Assembly (NCBI GenBank): GCA_003487955.1
Contig: DNNJ01000323.1
Span: 3,430-8,577 of the forward strand
Direction of reading: 5' to 3'
DNA from: Clostridiales bacterium
GTDB lineage: Bacteria; Bacillota; Clostridia; Tissierellales; Sedimentibacteraceae
Length of the DNA stretch: 5,148 nt
Shown here piece after piece: positions 1 to 5,148 of this stretch. The notes below the pieces were generated by a model, which was not told the origin of the DNA, did not search any database, and saw only the letters and a list, made by a program, of their open reading frames with translations. The position numbers and the translations under genes were made by a program. Each line of letters starts with the position of its first letter. Position 1 is the stretch's first letter.

Positions 1-24
1 GAGCTTACAGCGGAGCTTACAGCT
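1..24 (+). repeat. Two copies of a 12-bp tandem repeat (TAEL repeat) in the central helix of hsdS
   Basis: The units GAGCTTACAGCG (1-12) and GAGCTTACAGCT (13-24) match at 11 of 12 bases and encode ELTA-ELTA. In EcoR124I-type HsdS proteins the number of TAEL units in this position is known to set the distance between the two TRDs, and so the length of the non-specific spacer in the target (N6 versus N7). The window starts inside the array, so further units may lie to the left and the true copy number cannot be read. The matching place in the distal region (LPAEIEAR) has only one such unit. Confidence 0.85.
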
Positions 25-678
25 AGAAGAAAGCAATATAACTATTACAGAGATTTGCTGCTGTCATTTGGTGATGATGTACCAATGGTTAAATTGAGTG
101 AAATTGCTACAGATATGTATCGAGGATCAGGAATAAAACGCAATGAAATTACAGATGATGGAACTCCTTGTGTTCGTTATGGAGAGATTTATACTACATA
201 TAATATATGGTTTGATACCTGCGTCTCACATACTCACAAAGGTACAAAGACATTTGAACATGGAGATATATTGTTTGCAATTACTGGTGAGACTGTAGAA
301 GAAATAGCCAAATCATGTGCCTATATGGGACATAAAAAGTGCTTTGCCGGAGGGGATATTGTAGTAATGAAGCATAAACAAAATCCAAAGTATATTGCTT
401 ATGCTCTTTCTACTACAGATGCCCAAATACAAAAGAGTAAGGGCAAAGTAAAAAGCAAAGTTGTTCATTCAAATATTCCAGCATTAAAAAAAATAGAAAT
501 TCCTCTTCCAACACTGGATGAGCAAGACCGTATAGTTTCTATTCTAGATAGGTTTGATGAACTGACCACTAATATATCCAGTGGTTTACCTGCCGAAATC
601 GAAGCGCGGCAAAAGCAATATGAGTATTACAGAGATAAATTATTAACCTTCCCTGCACGTCCGGCAGGCAGGAGGTAA
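1..678 (+). CDS. hsdS: Type I restriction-modification specificity subunit HsdS, 3' part (start lies upstream of the window)
   Basis: HsdS recognises the bipartite DNA target of a type I R-M system and holds the HsdM and HsdR subunits together. The reading frame is open from base 1, so this is the C-terminal 225 codons. The TTG at 55 lies inside a conserved helix and is not a start. Window codons 1-23 are the central conserved region (ELTAELTA, then RRKQYNYYRD), about 29-165 are TRD2, and about 166-225 are the distal conserved region (LPTLDEQDRI, then ARQKQYEYYRDKLL). The two helices are internal copies of each other, as expected from the family's pseudo-twofold symmetry. The TAEL motif and the partner hsdR point to the EcoR124I-like (type IC) group. 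The DNA half-site read by TRD2 cannot be told from sequence alone. The gene ends 4 nt before hsdR and supplies its ribosome binding site. hsdM and TRD1 are expected upstream. Confidence 0.95.
   Translation, partial: ELTAELTARRKQYNYYRDLLLSFGDDVPMVKLSEIATDMYRGSGIKRNEITDDGTPCVRYGEIYTTYNIWFDTCVSHTHKGTKTFEHGDILFAITGETVEEIAKSCAYMGHKKCFAGGDIVVMKHKQNPKYIAYALSTTDAQIQKSKGKVKSKVVHSNIPALKKIEIPLPTLDEQDRIVSILDRFDELTTNISSGLPAEIEARQKQYEYYRDKLLTFPARPAGRR
30..54 (+). repeat. Left copy of a 25-bp direct repeat flanking TRD2 of hsdS
   Basis: This stretch encodes the end of the central helix (QYNYYRD). It matches 612-636 at 23 of 25 bases; the only differences are in the codon AAC here versus GAG there. The two copies are in the same reading frame, 582 bp (194 codons) apart, and enclose TRD2. 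Confidence 0.85.
612..636 (+). repeat. Right copy of the 25-bp direct repeat flanking TRD2 of hsdS
   Basis: This stretch encodes QYEYYRD of the distal helix and is the partner of 30-54 (23 of 25 bases identical). The protein similarity is normal for HsdS. Identity at nearly every base, including third codon positions, is more than protein conservation requires and suggests recent duplication or gene conversion. Confidence 0.85.
670..675 (+). promoter_or_regulatory. Ribosome binding site of hsdR, formed by the last two codons of hsdS
   Basis: AGGAGG is a full Shine-Dalgarno core, 7 nt before the hsdR ATG at 683. The same six bases are the last two hsdS codons (AGG AGG, Arg-Arg), followed directly by the TAA at 676-678. 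This fixes the hsdR start and suggests translational coupling of the two subunits. Confidence 0.85.
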
Positions 679-682
679 CGGC

Positions 683-3600
683 ATGAGTACTTACAATATA
701 GTTGCCAGTACTGACGAAGCAACGGTTGTTGCCGAATATACTGCTGAATACAGTGCTCGCTCTGATAAATACCAGAGTGAAGCTGAACTTGAGAAAGAAT
801 TTATCCGACTGCTGATATCACAAGGGTATGAATATATTACTATCCACAATGAAGCCGCATTGATTGCAAATCTTCGCAGGCAGCTTGAACTATTAAATGA
901 TATCACCTTTACAGATAGCGAATGGGAGAGATTTTTTGCAGAAAGCATTGCTAATACCAACGAAGGAATTGTAGAAAAGACAAGAAAAATTCAGGATGAC
1001 TATATACAGATATTGAAACGTGATGACGGAACTACGAAGAATATCTACCTGATTGATAAAAAGAACATACATAACAATCGTCTGCAGGTTATTAACCAGT
1101 ATGAAGAATCAGGTGGTAATCATGAAACTCGGTATGACGTGACTATTCTTGTGAATGGTTTTCCACTTGTCCATGTAGAGCTTAAGCGTCGTGGAGTTGC
1201 TATTCGAGAGGCATTCAATCAAATTAACCGGTACCAGCGAGAAAGTTTTTGGGCTGCTTCAGGTCTGTTTGAGTATGTGCAGGTCTTTGTAATTTCTAAC
1301 GGTACCCACACAAAATATTACAGCAACACAACAAGGAATGATCACATTAAGGAGCAGGGAAGCAGTGAACGAAGGAGAAGCAAAAAAACCAGCAACAGTT
1401 TTGAGTTTACTTCTTTTTGGGCAGATTCAAACAACAAGGCTATTACAGACCTTGTAGACTTTACAAGAACATTTTTTGCTAAGCATACGGTTTTAAATGT
1501 ATTGACAAAGTACTGTGTATTCACATCCGAAGAACTTCTGCTTGTTATGCGCCCCTATCAAATAGCTGCTGCTGAACGCATATTGTCTCGCATTGTGGTT
1601 TCAACCAACTATAAGAAAACCGGGACAGCCGCTGCAGGCGGGTATATTTGGCATACAACAGGCTCAGGTAAAACGTTGACTAGCTTTAAAACAGCACAAA
1701 TAGCATCAACCATGCCATATATAGATAAGGTGCTGTTTGTTGTTGACCGTAAGGACTTGGACTACCAGACCATGAAAGAATATGACCGTTTTGAAAAAGG
1801 TGCAGCAAACGGCAACACCTCAACAAGGGTGCTTCAAAGGCAGCTTGAAAATAAGGACGAAAAAGGAAATCCACATGAATACAAAATAATTGTAACGACA
1901 ATTCAGAAGCTTGATGTATTTATTCGTAAAAATAAGCAGCATGATATTTATAAAAAACATGTTGTATTAATATTTGATGAGTGTCATCGGTCACAGTTCG
2001 GTGACATGCATAAGGCTATTACAAAGAACTTTAAGAACTATCATATATTCGGTTTTACAGGTACACCAATATTTGCAGCAAATGCAGCTATGAGCGGTAA
2101 TCCGCTTCTTAGGACAACTGAACAGGCTTTTGGGGATAAGCTTCACACTTACACAATTGTTGATGCCATCAATGACGGGAATGTATTGCCTTTTAGAATA
2201 GACTTCGCAGATACCATGAAGCTACCAAGTTATATAAAAGATAAAAAAGTTTATAGTATAGACAAGGAAAAAGCTTTGGCAGACCCGAAAAGAATCAGAG
2301 ATATTGTTTCATATATTCTTGAGCATTTTGACCAGAAGACAAAAAGAAGCAGCTTTTATACATTCTCTGCAAAATGGGAAGAAAAAGATAAACAAACAAA
2401 TAATATGATTGAAATGAGGGAAACAAGGCGTGTTGCCGGTTTCAATTCTATATTTGCAGTTGCCTCTATTCCAATGGCTATAAAATATTATGCAGAGTTT
2501 AAAAAACAAATAGAGGAAAGGAAACGGAGACTTAACATAGCAACCATTTTTAGCTTTAGCGCCAATGAAGATGAGCCTGATGGACTGCTGCCGGATGAAG
2601 ATTTCAACATGGATAACCTTGATAAGAGCTCTCGTGATTTTCTTGAATCGACAATTAAAGACTACAATGCTTCTTTTAACACAAATTATGATACTTCTTC
2701 TGATAAGTTTCAGAATTATTACAAGGACCTCTCACTTCGTGTGAAAAACAGAGAAGTAGACTTGCTTATTGTGGTAAATATGTTTTTAACAGGCTTTGAT
2801 GCAACTACTCTTAACACACTCTGGGTAGATAAAAACCTGAGACAGCATGGACTCATTCAAGCGTTTTCAAGGACAAATCGAATTTTAAACAGTGTTAAGA
2901 CTTTTGGAAACATAATTTGTTTTCGTGATTTGAAGGAAGAAACCGACAGAGCCATTGCTCTTTTCGGAAACAAAGATGCCGGCGGAATTGTGCTTTTAAA
3001 AACATACGAAGAATACTATAACGGCTATAATGACAAAGGAGAACATAAACCGGGTTATAGTGAATTAATTTCAAATTTAACTTCTCAGTACCCTCTTGGA
3101 GAACCTATTATCGGAGAAGAAGCACAAAAAGACTTTATCCGTCTATATGGCGCAATTTTAAGACTTAGAAATATCCTGACTTCTTTTGATGATTTTGAAG
3201 GTAATGAAATATTATCCGAAAGGGATTTTCAAGATTATCAGAGTACTTATATTGACTTATACCAGGAATTCAAAAAAGGTTTAGACAGTGATAAAGAAAC
3301 CATAAATGACGACATTATTTTTGAGATTGAGCTCATAAGGCAGATTGAGGTAAATATTGATTATATTTTAATGCTTGTGGCAAAATATCAAGAATCCAAC
3401 TGCAAAGATAAGACAATACTCACGACTATCGACAAAGCCATCAATTCAAGTATTGAGTTACGCAGCAAGAAAGAGCTTATCGAGCATTTCATAGAGCAAG
3501 TAAATATGTCAACAAAAATTGATGAGGATTGGCGAAAATTCTTAAATGAGCGCAGGGATGCAGATATGGCAGCCATTATTGAAGAAGAAAAATTAAAACC

Positions 3601-3781
3601 GGAAGAAACCAGGAGATTTATGGATAATGCTTTTAGGGATGGTTTGCTGAAAACAACAGGAACAGACATTGATAAGATTATGCCGCCTGTATCACGTTTT
3701 GGCGGCGGCAGGGCAGTCAAAAAACAGGGTATAATTGAAAAACTTCTTAAATTCTTTGAAAAGTATTTCGGATTGGTGTAA
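683..3781 (+). CDS. hsdR: Type I restriction enzyme HsdR, motor and nuclease subunit (EcoR124I-like, type IC), complete
   Basis: HsdR (1032 aa, close to the 1038 aa of EcoR124I) binds the HsdM-HsdS complex on unmethylated targets, pulls DNA using ATP and cuts it at a distance. The N-terminal PD-(D/E)xK nuclease shows D152, E166 and K168 (VELK), followed by Q180xxxY184, a motif known from EcoR124I. The superfamily 2 motor follows: Walker A TTGSGKT (325-331, K330), motif Ia VVDRKDL (353-359), TTIQKL (405-410), DECH box (432-435), FGFTGTP (456-462), MFLTGFD (700-706) and arginine-finger motif QAFSRTNR (726-733). The C-terminal helical part has the conserved TTGTDIDKIMPPVSRFGGG signature and the closing FFEKYFG typical of the family. 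No motif is missing and the frame is unbroken, so the enzyme is probably active. The start is fixed by AGGAGG at 670-675 and by the family-typical N terminus MSTYNIVA. It is most likely co-transcribed with hsdS. Confidence 0.97.
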   Translation: MSTYNIVASTDEATVVAEYTAEYSARSDKYQSEAELEKEFIRLLISQGYEYITIHNEAALIANLRRQLELLNDITFTDSEWERFFAESIANTNEGIVEKTRKIQDDYIQILKRDDGTTKNIYLIDKKNIHNNRLQVINQYEESGGNHETRYDVTILVNGFPLVHVELKRRGVAIREAFNQINRYQRESFWAASGLFEYVQVFVISNGTHTKYYSNTTRNDHIKEQGSSERRRSKKTSNSFEFTSFWADSNNKAITDLVDFTRTFFAKHTVLNVLTKYCVFTSEELLLVMRPYQIAAAERILSRIVVSTNYKKTGTAAAGGYIWHTTGSGKTLTSFKTAQIASTMPYIDKVLFVVDRKDLDYQTMKEYDRFEKGAANGNTSTRVLQRQLENKDEKGNPHEYKIIVTTIQKLDVFIRKNKQHDIYKKHVVLIFDECHRSQFGDMHKAITKNFKNYHIFGFTGTPIFAANAAMSGNPLLRTTEQAFGDKLHTYTIVDAINDGNVLPFRIDFADTMKLPSYIKDKKVYSIDKEKALADPKRIRDIVSYILEHFDQKTKRSSFYTFSAKWEEKDKQTNNMIEMRETRRVAGFNSIFAVASIPMAIKYYAEFKKQIEERKRRLNIATIFSFSANEDEPDGLLPDEDFNMDNLDKSSRDFLESTIKDYNASFNTNYDTSSDKFQNYYKDLSLRVKNREVDLLIVVNMFLTGFDATTLNTLWVDKNLRQHGLIQAFSRTNRILNSVKTFGNIICFRDLKEETDRAIALFGNKDAGGIVLLKTYEEYYNGYNDKGEHKPGYSELISNLTSQYPLGEPIIGEEAQKDFIRLYGAILRLRNILTSFDDFEGNEILSERDFQDYQSTYIDLYQEFKKGLDSDKETINDDIIFEIELIRQIEVNIDYILMLVAKYQESNCKDKTILTTIDKAINSSIELRSKKELIEHFIEQVNMSTKIDEDWRKFLNERRDADMAAIIEEEKLKPEETRRFMDNAFRDGLLKTTGTDIDKIMPPVSRFGGGRAVKKQGIIEKLLKFFEKYFGLV

Positions 3782-3784
3782 GAT
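3756..3784 (+). promoter_or_regulatory. Possible sigma-A type promoter at the end of hsdR, upstream of the metallopeptidase gene
   Basis: TTGAAA (3756-3761, 5 of 6 to the -35 consensus) is followed by a 17-nt spacer and TAAGAT (3779-3784, 4 of 6 to the -10 consensus). It overlaps the hsdR stop codon and would start a transcript about 65-70 nt before the ATG at 3859. In AT-rich DNA such matches occur by chance, so this is only a candidate. Read-through from hsdR remains just as likely because no terminator hairpin is visible in 3782-3858. Confidence 0.25.
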
Positions 3785-3858
3785 ATTATATTATTATAGA
3801 CACTAAGGATTAGATAAAGAGTAATAGACATAAAAATAATGGAGCAGTAAAACAGAAT

Positions 3859-4575
3859 ATGAGCAAAATAACTATACAAAACATAGACATAGAGTTAATA
3901 AGGAAGAAGATAAAAAACATACATCTGTCGGTTTATCCTCCGGATGGGAGAGTAAGATTGGCGGTTCCGCAGCATATGGATGATGAAGCAGCACGTGTTT
4001 TTGCTTTTTCCAAATTATCTTGGATTAAAAAACAGAAGAAGAAGTATACCACTCAGGAAGGACAGAGCATAAGAGAATTCGTATCAGGAGAAAGCCATTA
4101 TTTCATGGGAACGGGATATTTATTAAATGTTATTGAAACAAAGGGGAAACAGCGTGTTGAATTAAGAAACAACAAATATATTGACTTATATGTCAGACCG
4201 GGCAGCACGGTTGAAAAAAGAGAGAAGCTCTTGTCAGAATGGTATAGGCAAAATTTAAAAGACATGATACCCTCATACATACAAAAATGGGAAAAGATAA
4301 TGGGGGTTACGGTGGATGAATTTGGTGTAAAGCTTATGAAGACAAGGTGGGGAACGTGTAATGTGCGGGATAAAAGGATTTGGATAAATCTCGAGCTTGC
4401 CAAGAAAGCTCCAAGGTGCTTGGAATACATTGTTGTTCATGAGATGGCACATCTTCTTGAAAAACGTCACAACCGGGTATTCAAGGATTATATGACTAAA
4501 TTTCTGCCAAATTGGAAAAATATTAAAGATGAGTTAAATGGATTGACATTCGAAAGCAGCAAATGGTCTTACTGA
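3859..4575 (+). CDS. YgjP-like (DUF45/COG1451) zinc metallopeptidase
   Basis: A 238-aa protein with the layout of the YgjP-like metallopeptidase family (often labelled M48-family or SprT-like). The N-terminal part (about 1-60) has the family's beta-rich start (IKNIHLSVYPPDGRVRLAVP) and the SKLSWIKKQ helix. RWGTCN (W164, C167) corresponds to the family's RWGSC motif. The zinc site is HEMAH (H194, E195, H198) with H204 in LLEKRHNRVF as the likely third ligand. No signal peptide or membrane segment is seen, so it should be cytoplasmic. The substrate is unknown. It lies 77 bp after hsdR with no terminator between them, and from general knowledge such genes recur beside type I R-M loci, so a role in the R-M system (for example turnover of HsdR) is possible but unproven. 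The start is the only good in-frame ATG. The nearest SD-like GGAG (3841-3844) is 14 nt away, which is far and suggests weak translation. Confidence 0.88.
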   Translation: MSKITIQNIDIELIRKKIKNIHLSVYPPDGRVRLAVPQHMDDEAARVFAFSKLSWIKKQKKKYTTQEGQSIREFVSGESHYFMGTGYLLNVIETKGKQRVELRNNKYIDLYVRPGSTVEKREKLLSEWYRQNLKDMIPSYIQKWEKIMGVTVDEFGVKLMKTRWGTCNVRDKRIWINLELAKKAPRCLEYIVVHEMAHLLEKRHNRVFKDYMTKFLPNWKNIKDELNGLTFESSKWSY

Positions 4576-4576
4576 T

Positions 4577-4606
4577 GAGATTCTTCGCTAACACCCCTAG
4601 AATGAC
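4577..4606 (+). repeat. Probable degenerate copy of a REP-like palindromic intergenic repeat
   Basis: The spacer after the metallopeptidase gene reads GAGATTCTTCGCT, then eight or so unmatched bases, then AGAATGAC. These two arms match what I remember of a short palindromic repeat common between genes in many Clostridia and other bacteria (arms GAGATTCTTCGC and CAGAATGAC). Here only ATTCT (4580-4584) and AGAAT (4599-4603) still pair, and the inner part has lost its symmetry, so it looks decayed. No run of T follows, so it does not look like a terminator. Confidence 0.45.
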
Positions 4607-4620
4607 GATAAAGATTGAAA

Positions 4621-4624
4621 GGAG
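4621..4624 (+). promoter_or_regulatory. Ribosome binding site of the MscS-like channel gene
   Basis: GGAG within AAAGGAGAG, 6 nt before the ATG at 4631, is well placed and sets the start of the last gene. No convincing promoter is visible in the 55-bp spacer. Confidence 0.75.
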
Positions 4625-4630
4625 AGATAT

Positions 4631-5148
4631 ATGACTTTTTACAATTATTTATTAGGCAGATTACCTAATGAGTTTACAGCAGACATAGTTTATTATATAT
4701 TGATAACCATAGCTTTATTGATTGTTTGCGCCATATTGAATTTTATTATAAACCGTGTGGTTTTAAAACTTATTACAAAATTAATAATGAACAACAAAAA
4801 TAAGTGGGATGATGTATTGTTGGAGACCAAATTGTTTCAAAGGATTGCTTTAATTGTTCCGGGAGTTCTTATTTATTCGTTTGCTTCATTATACAATAAT
4901 CTTCAAGTTATTATACAAAAGGCTGCAATTATCTATATATTAGTTGTAATATCCATGGTTTTTAAATCTTTATTGGCTGCATTGGACAGTATTTACAGGC
5001 AAAATCCTGTTTCAAATGAAAGACCGCTCAAGGGTCTTCTGCAGGTAATTGAAATAGCTGTTTATGTGGTAGTAGGAATAGCTGTTATTTCAATTTTAAT
5101 AGATAGAAATCCCATATATTTGTTAAGCGGAGTCGGTGCTGTTACAGC
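4631..5148 (+). CDS. MscS-family mechanosensitive ion channel (YbdG-like), 5' part, runs off the window
   Basis: The frame is open from ATG 4631 to the window end (172 full codons plus two bases). The protein is strongly hydrophobic, with membrane segments at about residues 18-42, 69-87, 93-115 and 137-157, and the start of another at about 161. A short polar loop, NKNKWDDVLLETKLFQR (55-71), and the stretch ERPLKGLLQVIEI (130-142) followed by LLSGVGAVTA at the window edge match the region leading into the pore helix of YbdG-type MscS channels. These inner-membrane channels open under membrane tension to release solutes in osmotic downshock. The pore helix and the C-terminal beta domain lie outside the window. 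The gene follows the metallopeptidase by 55 bp on the same strand but is functionally unrelated and probably marks the flank of the R-M locus. Confidence 0.85.
   Translation, partial: MTFYNYLLGRLPNEFTADIVYYILITIALLIVCAILNFIINRVVLKLITKLIMNNKNKWDDVLLETKLFQRIALIVPGVLIYSFASLYNNLQVIIQKAAIIYILVVISMVFKSLLAALDSIYRQNPVSNERPLKGLLQVIEIAVYVVVGIAVISILIDRNPIYLLSGVGAVT

Noticed and set aside
166..348. Four cysteines within TRD2 of HsdS as a possible metal site.
   Set aside because: They are not arranged in CxxC-type pairs and they fall in a domain whose fold needs no metal. TRDs vary greatly in sequence, so cysteine content alone means little.
652..668. Small hairpin CCTGC / GCAGG at the end of hsdS, possibly a terminator or a structure hiding the hsdR ribosome binding site.
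   Set aside because: The stem is only 5 bp, no T run follows, and it does not cover AGGAGG at 670-675. It may be a by-product of the GC-rich last codons.
55..678. TTG at 55 as the start of a short 207-aa protein.
   Set aside because: The frame is open from base 1, and the codons before the TTG encode the conserved central helix of HsdS. The TTG is an internal leucine codon with no ribosome binding site.
3839..3850. Three-codon leader frame ATG GAG CAG TAA just before the metallopeptidase start.
   Set aside because: It has no ribosome binding site, and so short a frame is expected by chance. Its GGAG overlap is better read as the weak site for the real gene.
3388..3879. Minus-strand open frame of 163 codons covering the end of hsdR and the spacer.
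   Set aside because: It lies opposite well-supported coding sequence, has no recognisable domain, and its composition is that of an antisense shadow. Shorter minus-strand frames at 691-960, 1342-1524, 1686-1901, 2309-2509, 4098-4430 and 4273-4470 are rejected for the same reason.
4543..4576. Perfect -35 box TTGACA (4543-4548) as a promoter for the channel gene.
   Set aside because: No acceptable -10 box lies at 16-18 nt. The nearest candidate, TACTGA, is 22 nt away and poor, and the hexamer lies within the metallopeptidase coding sequence.

Overview
The window looks like a chromosomal segment from an AT-rich, low-GC Gram-positive bacterium, most likely a member of the Clostridia (Bacillota). 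This rests on the base composition, the strong GGAGG-type ribosome binding sites and the flavour of the proteins. It is a judgement from reading, not a database result. All four genes lie on the + strand. The first and last are cut by the window edges.

Layout: (1) 1-678 is the 3' part of hsdS, the specificity subunit of a type I restriction-modification (R-M) system. The window opens inside the central conserved helix, exactly on a TAEL-type 12-bp tandem repeat, and continues through the second target-recognition domain (TRD2) and the distal conserved helix. (2) 683-3781 is a complete hsdR of 1032 aa that closely resembles the EcoR124I (type IC) motor/nuclease subunit, with all nuclease and helicase motifs intact. 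Its ribosome binding site is formed by the last two codons of hsdS. (3) 3859-4575 encodes a 238-aa YgjP-like (DUF45/COG1451, M48-type) zinc metallopeptidase, separated from hsdR by 77 bp with no visible terminator. (4) 4631-5148 is the 5' part of a YbdG-like MscS-family mechanosensitive channel gene. It is preceded by a short spacer holding what looks like a decayed copy of a REP-like palindromic repeat. This channel gene is probably housekeeping and unrelated to the defence locus.

How the genes work together: HsdM (expected just upstream, outside the window) and HsdS form the methyltransferase that protects host DNA at a bipartite site. Adding HsdR gives the translocating endonuclease that cuts unmodified DNA. 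The metallopeptidase is a plausible accessory of the locus, but nothing in the sequence proves this. The most notable signals are two kinds of repeat in hsdS, both suited to changing specificity: the TAEL tandem repeat (which sets the spacer length of the recognition site) and a pair of near-identical 25-bp direct repeats flanking TRD2 (a substrate for domain exchange or deletion). I see no clearly new system here. The window is best read as the 3' half of a type IC-like R-M locus plus its flank.
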